Positions 8,701 to 16,767 of a DNA stretch of 32,500 nt are shown here, in pieces. The stretch is from positions 65,001-97,500 of the forward strand of contig KV908432.1 in the NCBI GenBank assembly GCA_002005505.1. Direction: 5' to 3'. Both the position numbers and the translations under genes were made by a program. The DNA comes from Botryococcus braunii (lineage: Eukaryota; Chlorophyta; Trebouxiophyceae). The notes beneath the pieces are model-generated. The model was not told the origin of the DNA and searched no databases. It was given only the letters and a program-made list of their open reading frames with translations. How positions within the stretch are numbered: position 1 is the first letter of the stretch; each line of letters begins with the position of its first letter.

Positions 8701-11122
8701 GCTCCACGAAAACCACATCTCTGCTCTCCTTCCAGATACCCCCTCCCACATAGATCCGATAGGCTTTGGAGGAGGCTGAGTAACCAGTAAGCATCCCTGG
8801 CACAGTTTTAGGGGAAAACACAGAGCGCTGGACATCAGGAATGTGCACAAAGGCCAAGCAACCCCAGGTACGCAGTGGGGTTACATTTGGTTTGTAGCCA
8901 AAAAATAATTCTGATGGCGTGCGGTCCCTCCCGGTACTGGGACCCATGTTCAGTAGTTTGCATGCAGTTTCCAGGGCCTCCTTCCACAACGTTGGACTGG
9001 CAGCTGCAAAAGCCAGAAGAGTCCTGGTACGTTCCTTGAGGGTGCGATTGGCTCTTTCAGCCGCTCCATTCTGTTGCGGGGTGTAAGGAGCTGAGGTCTC
9101 CAATTTAGTCCCCTGGGATGCACAAAATTCTTTGAACGTGGCATTCAGAAATTCAGTTCCACGGTCACACCGGACACACTTCACTTTGGTTTTCTTCTGG
9201 GTCTGCCAGTATAGAATGAGGTCCCTCACAGCAGCACTGATGGCATCTTTGGACTTCACAGGCAGGACCGCCTTTAACTGAGATGACTCATCCAAAGCAG
9301 TCACCCAGTAACGTTCACCAGTTACTGCAGCAGGAAAAATGGGGCCCACAGTGTCAATATGTACTCTGTCAAGTGGTTCAACAGCTGGTCTACTGCTTAC
9401 TCCAAATGGAGGCCGAGACGTCTTTCCCTCAATACATGCTTCACAGTAGACTGGACAATTGGAGCAGGGACATAGGGATGTATCAAGTCCCGAGACCAGG
9501 TCCTCATTGGTTAGGCGCTGCATCCATGTTTCACCTGGATGTCCCATTCTGCTATGCCAGAGGTATCGTCTGGCACAGTTGTGTGAGTTTTGGGTGGGGG
9601 TTTTGGACTTCACAGCAGCTGAAATTCTTCTGTGGTTAACACTGGGACTCAGAGCTACAACTTGATGAATATAAAATAGCCCTTTCTCTGCACTGATCCG
9701 AGACCTCCAGCTGTTTGGACCACAGACTTCAGTGAACGCTCCAACATCATCTGTGCGAAAGACTGCCCCATCCCGCAATGCTGCAGATACTGACAGTATG
9801 TTTGAGGTTGCAGAAGGAACACACTGAACATGATGTATCCACAGGGGAACTCCCACTCGACTGAGGATGCAGACATAGCCTGATGCTACAATTCCTCCAG
9901 TGGCATCTGAAGTGGCCAGATGTAATGGGATGGGTTTGGCATGCACAGTTGGATTATGTAGTAGGGTCACATCATTCACCAGATGTACAGATGCTCCACT
10001 GTCCACCAGCCAGGATTGCAGAGACGAATTTCTGACAGGAGTCTTCAGGATGTTGAGGGAAATTATGTAAGGCATACCTCCAGGTGGTGGAGGTGGGGGA
10101 GCTGGGGGTTGGAACCATGCCGGAAAGGCATCCAGTCCAGGGTGCGCCAGCTGGGCTGCAGGAGGGTGTGGGCCACCCATATGTGGAGGTCCCTGTGGCC
10201 ACATTCCCTGCAATTGTTGGACCGCTGCCACTACGTTCCGTTGGGTCTCCTCGTCCCGCTTCCTCTTTCGACAGTCCCTCCAGTAATGCCCCTTCTTATT
10301 GCAGTAGTTGCAGATGCCCTTAGTCTCGGACTTGGCCTCAGAGACAGTTGGTTGGGCCTGCTGATGGGCTGCACTGGCAGCTGGTGGGGTATTGGCTCCA
10401 CTGGAGCCTTGTCCAAGAGCCAAAACCCTTGGTTGGCGAGGAGCATATTCATCAAAACCCACTGCAGCTGCTGTGTTGCGCAGAAGTCCAGCCAGCTTCT
10501 CCAGGGGTTGTGCTGCAGCAGTTGTGATCATTCCTGGCTCTTTAGCTGCATCAGGCAAGCCCTGCACAATCTGGGTTGCAACGTGTGCATCCAGTAGAGC
10601 ATGGTTGTTCCTGTCAAGGCATGCCTTCAGGTTGATCATTCTGTTGACATATTGCGAAATCGTCTCGTCATGTTTCATTCCCTGGCTCATTTCTTGGAGC
10701 CAATCTGCATTGGCCTGGATATTATATCCACCAATAAACTTTCTGCAGATGAACTCATATGCATCATAAGCAGAGGGCAGATTAGACAGAGGTCCCAGCC
10801 ATTCCTCTGGGACTGACTCATAAATCAGTAACATTGCGGCTGCGTCATGTGCTGTACCAGGCATAGCCTCCAGGATGGCAGGCAGAGACCCTTTTGACTC
10901 ATTTGCTGCCAAAAATGCATTCTTCCAAACAATAATATTTGTCCCCCGTTCCTTCAGTTTTATGTGTACCTTGACATTTGTTGGGATAATCTTGGGCAGC
11001 TCATCTCCGCTGCCTCTTGAGGTGCTGGGAGTACACGGTTCTCTGATGGGTGTGGATGAGGCTGGTTCACTGCTTGACGTTGATGCTCCACTAGCTGATG
11101 ATCCTTTCTTCTTGGAAGTCAT
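5720..11122 (-). CDS. Copia Gag-Pol polyprotein, 1800 aa, intact
   Basis: A single frame encodes all functions needed for copia retrotransposition. Gag capsid region is at about 50-225; a CCHC knuckle CNYCNKKGHYWRDC at 271-284; a Pro-rich stretch at 310-350. Protease has WLVDSGAS (DSG at 374-376). Integrase has a zinc motif with H523/H528 and C560/C563, and a catalytic triad D590, D653, E689 (35 residues between the last two) within TPQQNGAAER. RT has VDVKTAFLNG (1387-1396) and YVDD (1473-1476). RNase H has VDADYGG (about 1650), TSTVEAEF and CDNQG (D1727). It ends 18 bp before the 3' LTR. At 1800 residues it is several hundred longer than usual copia polyproteins; the excess is the hydrophilic region 860-1265 between integrase and RT. 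No separate frameshift or stop signal divides Gag from Pol, so Gag excess must be controlled another way (unknown). Its ATG overlaps the stop of the leader ORF. Confidence 0.97.
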   Translation of the reverse strand: MTSKKKGSSASGASTSSSEPASSTPIREPCTPSTSRGSGDELPKIIPTNVKVHIKLKERGTNIIVWKNAFLAANESKGSLPAILEAMPGTAHDAAAMLLIYESVPEEWLGPLSNLPSAYDAYEFICRKFIGGYNIQANADWLQEMSQGMKHDETISQYVNRMINLKACLDRNNHALLDAHVATQIVQGLPDAAKEPGMITTAAAQPLEKLAGLLRNTAAAVGFDEYAPRQPRVLALGQGSSGANTPPAASAAHQQAQPTVSEAKSETKGICNYCNKKGHYWRDCRKRKRDEETQRNVVAAVQQLQGMWPQGPPHMGGPHPPAAQLAHPGLDAFPAWFQPPAPPPPPPGGMPYIISLNILKTPVRNSSLQSWLVDSGASVHLVNDVTLLHNPTVHAKPIPLHLATSDATGGIVASGYVCILSRVGVPLWIHHVQCVPSATSNILSVSAALRDGAVFRTDDVGAFTEVCGPNSWRSRISAEKGLFYIHQVVALSPSVNHRRISAAVKSKTPTQNSHNCARRYLWHSRMGHPGETWMQRLTNEDLVSGLDTSLCPCSNCPVYCEACIEGKTSRPPFGVSSRPAVEPLDRVHIDTVGPIFPAAVTGERYWVTALDESSQLKAVLPVKSKDAISAAVRDLILYWQTQKKTKVKCVRCDRGTEFLNATFKEFCASQGTKLETSAPYTPQQNGAAERANRTLKERTRTLLAFAAASPTLWKEALETACKLLNMGPSTGRDRTPSELFFGYKPNVTPLRTWGCLAFVHIPDVQRSVFSPKTVPGMLTGYSASSKAYRIYVGGGIWKESRDVVFVEHLRGASRVGMSVSSTQSTEFLCPEPSASDTPPVFPGTSPGTTNISLETDLDDPHSEPEYLPASSNLPTQPVTGPPSEAEPEPESRRLCDPVEMDQTLEAVQDLARGVRQDSHLRPQMERAQEVLRPTRSDCRNHQLDGLTRAQRHEQRTAAKDLLLPQEKGESREREGLTECDSLSQGPGEVQLEGDSHEGHELHVSAVRGAATCKAANGPGELSSMGGSCSVTERNVRDVTMQSSSGNPSSQSTPGRDCGGSHRSEEASYAFSAPAKHDCERETGSASLTPCKGREEEVNQEHRHCGDRPNYKCSLRGTCAWESDVRDVRSLPTVTCSRSERHVDHINQGKYVDTLPYPDVACERPEESELLQACQSVSEEVNRKSGQCEGFPNYKDCPRGTCAWEDDVRDEQSNLCKAKCESKRERAMREHSTSTGEPVMCNSASVSGRVVGSGQSERKSGNSEEKHTGVRFGKIHVPSNLREAQMSPQWEYWKAAMQEEQNSLDTHEVMEYVPRPRGHKVIPVHWIFSVKMDAHGNVVRFKARLVAQGCRQIPGVDVMEVFAPTSSYGARRALLAVAAREGCEIHQVDVKTAFLNGELEEEVYVTQPPGFENGDKNIVCRLRKALYGLKQAPRAWHKTLNDKLEVMGYEVCKSDAGVYVRCSTDGGKSYVLIYVDDLLIVSKGMSEIERVKGLLKKEFTIHDLGEVKDFLGCQVMRDRDKGLITLSCIPKIDALVEKFGLDLESVGPDTPMTKDFVMSQRPAPRDGSDSIGAGSPLPPGHRYCELVGSLLYIANTTRPDIAQAVGVLSRYRISPTTAHWNEAIRVLKYLKGTRDLVLTLGGGEIELEGYVDADYGGDQDHRFSTTGFVLTVFGGAVVWGSKKQSAVATSTVEAEFMAASAVVKEANWLRGFLEEIGVLPWIVKIHCDNQGCINHLRNPVYSKHTKHIAISCHFAREAIAKGQVEFKYIQSARNVADIFTKPLVRQVFLGHRNSLGLAKFL
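7328..8545 (-). other. Extended integrase-RT linker with duplicated Cys-rich motif
   Basis: Residues 860-1265 of the polyprotein are Ser/Glu/Arg/Cys-rich and match no copia domain I know. Two copies of a 35-residue unit lie 84 residues apart, at about 1094-1129 (7843-7736) and 1178-1213 (7591-7484). Both have EEVN, a Cys, PNYK, then RGTCAWE-DVRD. A shorter ERNVRDV echo lies at about 1032-1038. The copies have diverged unevenly while keeping Cys, Trp and the PNYK/RGTCAW cores, hinting at a constrained small fold. The function is unknown. Confidence 0.8.
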
Positions 11123-11391
11123 AATTCCCCAGTTGTCTTATAACTCCAGTACTCGCAAGGTAGCAGCAAGATCTTACTTCTGAACCAGGTGGGTTGAGCT
11201 AACGGACAGCCAACGTGAAGGTGAAAGATGTAGTCTTTGACGATAAAGGCTCTCTCGTCAGGATTGCGGTCTCCACGTTGTCCTCCTTCTCTGATTAGTT
11301 CGTTGTATGACGGAGGTCCTGATCTCAAGCGCGCTGGAACGTTGAGGTTGGTGGTCTTCCTGGCTGTTTGCTTTGTCCGCTTCTTCGCCAT
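11119..11391 (-). CDS. Leader ORF (90 aa) with histone-H3-tail-like N-terminus
   Basis: This is the first ATG-initiated frame after the primer-binding site in the element's genomic RNA. The protein starts MAKKRTKQTARKTTN; RTKQTARK equals residues 2-9 of histone H3 (ARTKQTARKS), covering the K4 and K9 contexts. The rest (residues 16-90) does not resemble H3 and is not recognised. It ends GEL-stop with the TGA overlapping the gag ATG as ATGA (11122-11119), a layout that can allow termination-reinitiation. It could be a translated small protein, a regulatory uORF, or chance. No homologue is visible in the second element's leader. Confidence 0.55.
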   Translation of the reverse strand: MAKKRTKQTARKTTNLNVPARLRSGPPSYNELIREGGQRGDRNPDERAFIVKDYIFHLHVGCPLAQPTWFRSKILLLPCEYWSYKTTGEL

Positions 11392-11445
11392 TCACAGTCT
11401 AGTGAGCTCCGATTTAGGCGCCACCCACTCTCAGCATCCGAGCCC

Positions 11446-11459
11446 GTGGGCCCATAACC
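11446..11459 (-). promoter_or_regulatory. Primer-binding site, half-tRNA iMet type
   Basis: In element orientation, GGTTATGGGCCCAC starts directly after the 5' LTR. It is the complement of the anticodon-arm sequence GTGGGCCCATAACC of eukaryotic initiator tRNA-Met (recalled), not of the tRNA 3' end. Drosophila copia uses the same GGTTATGGGCCCA site with a 5'-half fragment of initiator tRNA-Met as primer, so the same mechanism is inferred here. Confidence 0.88.
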
Positions 11460-12150
11460 TGAAATATTCTGGGCTTGGCGTATCATGCATGGTGGCGGCA
11501 CGGAGGGTGTTAGACGATGTCCTCCTACTTGTGCGTTGTTAAGTAGGCACGGACATATACAAGTCAAGGACTGGTTAGCAACTGATTGATAGACACCCGG
11601 AGTGCCACTATAGTTCCAACCAAGTGTTACAATATCTCTCATCTCTCCTAACAAGGTGACGCAGTTCAAACACGCCTAACCTGCTCTCACCCAGGTCGTG
11701 TTCATTACTTTGTCCGATGAGCTAAACTCAACTCTATATGTCTAACATGTTCTAACAATGTTCATCTGAGTGCTAAATCCAGGAATACAATAAGGATTAA
11801 GTCACCTGCATGGTGGCGGCACGGAGGGTGTTAGACGATGTCCTCCTACTTGTGCGTTGTTAAGTAGGCACGGACATATACAAGTCAAGGACTGGTTAGC
11901 AACTGATTGATAGACACCCGGAGTGCCACTATAGTTCCAACCAAGTGCCTTCCCTATCCGTGCTTGCCCCATATGCCTCCTTTCTACAAACGTGTCTGTA
12001 ACTTGCGTTATGATAGTCTTCGTTCAAATGCATGTATTGCCTGGCAGAACTCAGGGTTCTGCCTCTCTTTCCTAATTGGTATTGTCTTCATACGGGGACT
12101 TGCCATTATTACTCCTCTGAGGGAAAGGCATAAAATTAATTAACACAACA
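11460..12150 (-). repeat. 5' LTR of the copia element (691 bp)
   Basis: It is the same length as the left LTR with two substitutions. It contains the same internal 143-bp duplication (11484-11626, 11805-11947); the copy at 11484 has one change at 11485. It should carry the element's promoter on the minus strand. TATATG in each duplicated block and the AT-rich AATTAATTTTAT near the U3 edge are candidate core elements, but the start site cannot be set by eye. Confidence 0.96.
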
Positions 12151-12155
12151 AAATG
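12151..12155. repeat. Target site duplication AAATG (right)
   Basis: Matches 5006-5010 and directly follows the LTR's terminal CA. Confidence 0.95.
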
Positions 12156-13286
12156 CAACATCTGAACATGCATGCCGAACACAAAAGGGCCCTATTGCTC
12201 TATTGCCTGTGCCCTATGCCGTACATGAAAGTGGGCTCAGGGGGCATAGCAAGGTTGCTCGGAGAGCAGACTCCTTAAAATGTGAATTGCTGGCCCGGAC
12301 AGATGGCCATAAATCAGGATTGCCTGCATTAGGACTTGCCATTAACTCAAATTAGTACAGAACTCAATAACAGATCTTAGTCAAATTAATGTACGATTGG
12401 GTTGGGAATCCTCGTGTCCCTTACCATGGCCGCACTGGTGCACTTGTAAGGGTGCACTACTGCTTGTACCAAACAGCGACCACTAAGACACACCACAATT
12501 TTCACAACTGTTGGTGTTGATCAGGGAAGGTATCTTGATGCTGGCTATGAGAGCGATATGACCATAATTACAAGCCTTAACCCCTTCGGGCTGTCTAAGC
12601 ATTACAATTGTTGCCTTGCAAGGGCACCATTTGTTGTGCTGTGGGTACTGGAGCGAGCGTGGGTACCCCGGAGGAGGTTACCCAGCTCTGATACGGTACA
12701 GTCCGGCACTCGAGGAGTGAGTACGAACCCCAGACAACCCTCTAGCTAGCTGCTGAGCTGGAATGGAAGTCCTATATTCCTCATTGACTATCAGGACGAG
12801 TCTTAAACGATCCTTCAGGCTGCCGAAAGGACTGGCAGGGCGTTGTCGCCCTGTGGACGGCGGAGCCGTTCTAGCTCATATTCTCCAACTTTGAACATCT
12901 GAGTTATGTACAGATACCAGACTCAACACCATTGCATGAATATTTGAACTGTTTCCTGCCATGCATGCAAGCAGGCTGATTTGTCAGTCGTGTTTCATGT
13001 GATGTTCCCAGGTCTGACCACATGTATGAAGTTAAAAATGGTTGAAAGGCACATTTGGCCTTCATGATGTGCCATGTGTGGCAATAATCAAAATCACCAT
13101 CAAGACAATCCATCACAAGAGAGTGTGTTTAAAGCTGGGAAGGCCCAAGGATGAAAATATGTCTCAGCGACCAAATCAAGTTCCTCAAATATTACCACCG
13201 AGGACCACCAGGACCGCCGACTCTTATCACCGCAGTCAGGTCCTCCAGCCGGGTTCAACCTGCTACCGTTGAGACTGCAGGGGGGG
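12156..13286. other. No supported gene
   Basis: The first 200 bp continue the frame interrupted by the copia insertion (to the stop at 12353). Beyond that, only short ORFs with no recognisable domain are seen. A weak tRNA-promoter-like pair on the minus strand near 12719-12759 was judged insufficient for a SINE call. Confidence 0.5.
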
Positions 13287-13827
13287 TCATCTTGACACGC
13301 ACAACGTGCGTTTGAGGCCGTCAAAGTTCTTGATGCGATTGCGCATCCAGCAGCTACCGCGCCGCTGACCCAAGGGCTTGTACCGGCTCTTGCGGGGTAA
13401 GGATCCGGGGGAGATTGGAATCATATCTCTAGCACGTGTTTTATTAGGCATAGCGCAGAATTCGGGATAGTTCCGTGGAGTGCCTGGCCACCAAATATAT
13501 GCCAAAAATGTCGTGCCTAAAATGCGGATTGCAGCATGGACCGGGATAAACTCGAGGGATTTCCTTCAAATCTTCAAAATTTCCACAGGACATTTCTTTG
13601 CACCTGTACAAAAATTTGCCGGGGCTTATTGCGTGAGTTGGGGCACCTACGTGGCCTGCAGATTCCCCGCGTTTGATAACGACCCTCTGTGTCCCAGCCA
13701 ATGGGCTAAATCCTGCTAAAGCGCATGTTCCCTTCCAACTATCGAAGCGTTGAACGCTTTCTTTTCGTGGGGCGCTTGTAGAGAAGGAGTTTATCAACAT
13801 GACAGGAGGGACGACTGCATTTCTCAC
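13287..13827 (-). CDS. Possible two-exon gene for a small basic protein, unrecognised
   Basis: Two minus-strand exons can be joined in phase: 13827-13604 (donor CAG|GTGCAA) and 13428-13287 (acceptor GTGCTAG|A), for 121 residues and a stop. The N-terminus (MRNAVVPPV..., Ser/Thr/Arg-rich, few acids) could be an organelle-targeting peptide. The C-terminal half is strongly basic (SPGSLPRKSRYKPLGQRRG and RNRIKNFDGLKRT), in the style of an organellar ribosomal or nucleic-acid-binding protein, but I do not recognise a family. The acceptor lacks a good pyrimidine tract. Alternatively the two pieces are unrelated chance ORFs. Confidence 0.3.
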
Positions 13828-13839
13828 TGGGAGGGGCGC

Positions 13840-13878
13840 TGCTTACGGTAGGACACTTCAGTGTCCGACCGTCAAGCA
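13840..13878. other. Imperfect hairpin, ~17-bp arms
   Basis: TGCTTACGGTAGGACAC, a TTCA loop, then GTGTCCGACCGTCAAGCA form an inverted repeat with one mismatch and one bulge; outer GCGC sequences extend it. It lies just upstream of the possible minus-strand gene ending at 13827. It may be a cruciform-prone or regulatory element, or the remnant of a small transposon. Confidence 0.6.
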
Positions 13879-14830
13879 GTGCGCACGAGGTGCGCCGAAA
13901 GAGGGATACAGTGCTTCCTAGTGCTTATTGAAGCTACTCAGCGTTTAATTTCTCTATTTTGGGATGAATCATGCATTTCTTGCCGCTTATGAGGAGGAGG
14001 GGTTTACGCCGGACGTGCATATGTACTGTTTTGACTTGTCGAAGTTGTGCTGTTTGAGGCCCTACTGGGCAAGGTTTTTAACAGCAGAATACTGCTCTCA
14101 TCTATGCATGGTTCGCCAGTGGAACCTCCCTCTGCGGTGGTAGATAAGGTGTCGGGTCTTGAACCGGTCCTTCCGTAGGAAAATATTATATTCTTGCAGG
14201 TGCCATGTTTTTATCGCAAAGATGCACATTGTGATGGAGTCTGATTTGCGTGGATTTGTGCCTGGCGTGCATGTTGAAGATTGAGGCTACCTGAGCTGGG
14301 ATAACTCGATTTTTTTCTGCGCCCATCTAGAGTTATATAAATTACGATGTCGAGCTCGTGCCTATGTAGACATGTCCTGTGCTTGTACTGATGCCAGTTC
14401 TTGTGGGGGAGCGATGGAAGAATGAGTCCTGTTCTCAAGCCGCCTCTGGGGTATTGCAGGGCGAAAGGTAGTGAAGGCCCTGGCGGCACTGGAGGGGCGA
14501 AGGGGTGAATTTAGTTCAGATCCCAGAGACAGGCCATCCAGGTTTCAAGATTGGGAGGTATGTTTTCAAACTCGCAGTTCTAGGAATATCGACTTGCCCC
14601 TCCGGGGGGCGAGGGGTTCGCTCCTCCTTTCTTGATTACCATGGCTTATTTATTTCTCTTTCATGTTAACCATGGCGATTGATTTCAGTCTGGGGGCAGA
14701 GTGAGCTCGCGTGTTCTGTTCCCCTAGTGTCGGCGTATGGCTTGACGGGCTACGTGTAGTAGCACGGACGAGTCGTGCTGTTCTGGACAAGTCCTGTGTG
14801 GGAGATGCCTTGTTTGGATTCTGGCCCTCC
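13879..14830. other. Region upstream of the DUF3110 gene; 5' exons not resolved
   Basis: This should contain the promoter and perhaps the first (transit-peptide) exon of the plus-strand DUF3110 gene. A small plus-strand ORF from about 13965 to 14142 (MNHAFLAAYEEEGF...) is open, but I could not connect it to the downstream exons. Confidence 0.4.
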
Positions 14831-16767
14831 ATGAGAGGTCGCGACAAGCTTGGATTTGTTGTTGCACAGGTGCAGAGCAGCAGCTGTGAGGCTTCTACCA
14901 GTTCACGTTTTGATGAGGTGGACGATGCAGAGAGTCATGATGATACACTGACACCCCTGCCATCTGCAGTACCGTCAGGCCCGCTACCAGGACTGATGTG
15001 GGGATTAGATTTTAATAAAACCTACATGAATTGTAGTTATGTCCCCCATTACAGCGAGCCTACACGAATAGAAGAGATGGAACAGGTGGAGTCACCTTCT
15101 AATCTGCTGGTTTTTTGGGAGTTTTTGGATGCAATGTGTGTCGTATGTGTATGTTTTTGCTGGGTTTTGGGGTTTTTTGGGAGTTATGTTTTGGATGCTG
15201 TATGTGTCGTTCGCCTGAGAAGTGTGCTTGCCCGGCTCTGTGTATGCGCTGTGTTAGAGGTTGGCCCACAGGCAATAAGTAGAGTCCATGTCCACGTGTA
15301 CATTTTTGGGAGGCTTCATGCCATGCGTTTATTCTTTATCTTGAAAGATGGCATGGAACCTGCTGTCATGGTTGCAGCTGCAGGACGGTTGGAAGTGGTG
15401 TGGGTTCTGGGGGCTTTTGTAGTTGCGTGTCTCTAGCGATTTTATGTTTATTCGTGTATGCTATTTCCCGTCCGGGAAGGACCCTACACGCGAGGGCGGT
15501 ATGACTTGGTTATCCATATGGAAATGGAGGGGATGTGCTGGCATGGGCAGGTATATGTAATTTTGTTTGGAGAACCCACTTCGCCAGCTGAAGGAATTTA
15601 TTCATTACGTGCAATATCTCGTGAGGACAACCTTCCTCAGGATACAATCATAGCGTTTGCCGAATTTGATGATGCTGTTCGGTATGTTGCCACCTCTGGT
15701 GTCTGTCAGCCCATGCGTTTGGCTGTCATGCTGCTCAAAGTGATTTGCTCATTGCCTACAAGCAAAGTCTTGCAAATGTAGTAGCCAGCTTCCACGCGGT
15801 TGCCCATCTCAAATTTCCTTGCTCCTACCCGGGGGGGGGGGGGTTGTTAGGCGGCTCTATTCTTGTCTCATGTGTCTAGGCAGGAACTTGGGTTGGGATT
15901 TCCGAGCCTTTTGTAGATTAAAGGCATATTGTTAGGAGAATTACTAAGTTGATGTTGACTACAAGATTCCCATGGGTAGTGGTCTCATACGGCTGTTTAC
16001 TAGTAACAGATTCCCAGTGATGGCTGTGATTGCATTTGAACTGCTTGGCTGTTGCAGGTATGCAAAGCTTCTTGCTGCTACGATGCAGCATACGCCTAAA
16101 GTGTATGGGATTGATCCGAGCGAGCTCGTGGCCTTCTGTTCGGATTCTGGTTATCAGTGCCGCTTAGAGCCCTGCGGCTCCCTCTTACTGCCCCCAGACT
16201 ATAATGTGGGGATTACGGACTGGGAGCGGCTTTGCTCTCTCAGGTGAGGCCCTCGACCATAATCTCCCTGGGTTGCAGGCTGTAAGTGTTATGGCATTGA
16301 AAACAGCAAAGGGTAGCATTACGCGGTGAACACTCGGGTGCTTTTTGCAGGGTGTCACAGTGGCAGCCTTATGCTCAAGTGCCTATTACTGATTTAGGCA
16401 CCCTGGCTTCACTCCCCACCCCCCCTCCCCCCCCCCCCCCCCCAAAACAAAAAAAAAGAAGGGGTGGGTTTGGGGCTTTCCTGAGGGAGGATGCTTGAGC
16501 CTTGATGGGAAGCATGGAATGATGCGGCGCAGGATGGGAAACTTCACAGTGTTAGACAAAGAACCGGAGTACGGAAGCCACATACGGTCGGCGGACTGGG
16601 GTGTCACGACATCGTCCCTGCCCGCCACAGGAGACCGCTCGAACGTAGTGGAGAACACAGCGGGATTGTATGACCCCTCTTTCACCTGGGAGGAGCCTTT
16701 GGAAGAGGTCCGGAGTCGCCTGGAACGCCTGCTTGCCTTAGAGGGGAAGAAGGATCCTCTGCAGTGA
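14831..16767 (+). CDS. DUF3110 family protein (plastid/cyanobacterial type), 4 exons, 5' end unsure
   Basis: Four exons join in phase: 14831(or 14870)-15085, 15551-15681, 16058-16243 and 16533-16767 (stop). Splice sites are CAG|GTGGAG...GGGCAG|GTA, CG|GTATGT...TTGCAG|GTA and CAG|GTGAGG...GCGCAG|GATG. The spliced core reads VYVILFGEPTSPAEGIYSLR, then the IAFAEFDDAVRYAKLL segment, then PSELVAFCSDSGYQCRLEP and a LLPPDYNVGITDWE tail. This is the DUF3110 signature (VYVLLF, EGIH, F---DDA-RYA--L, --EFC---GY-C-L). The C-terminal exon adds a Trp/Glu-rich tail (MGNFTVLDKEPEYGSH..., EEVRSRLERLLALEG). The N-terminal exon is acidic and Ser-rich; an in-frame Met at 14831 gives about 268 residues, but an upstream transit-peptide exon is likely. 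The biochemical function of DUF3110 is unknown; plastid location is inferred. The long, G/T-rich introns are typical for this locus. Confidence 0.75.

Larger units (their letters stand above)
5011..12150 (-). mobile_element. Complete Ty1/copia LTR retrotransposon, 7.14 kb
   Basis: The element has two 691-bp LTRs with TG...CA ends and 5-bp AAATG target duplications. The polypurine tract abuts the left (3') LTR and the primer-binding site abuts the right (5') LTR. One uninterrupted Gag-Pol frame lies between, in the order protease, integrase, RT, RNase H, which defines copia (Pseudoviridae-type) elements. The LTRs differ at only two sites (5036 vs 11485; 5647 vs 12096), so the insertion is recent. 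With no frame damage, it could be autonomous. A leader ORF precedes gag. The orientation is minus, so transcription runs from right to left. Confidence 0.97.

Noticed and set aside
6271..10816. Plus-strand ORFs up to 204 codons within the copia element
   Set aside because: They are antisense shadows of the Gag-Pol frame; no independent domain is visible.
12719..12759. A-box-like AGCTCAGCAGCTAG and B-box-like GGTTCGTACTC on the minus strand, suggesting a tRNA-derived SINE
   Set aside because: Spacing is plausible, but the T-arm does not pair, no body or tail repeats are seen and no second copy exists in the window.
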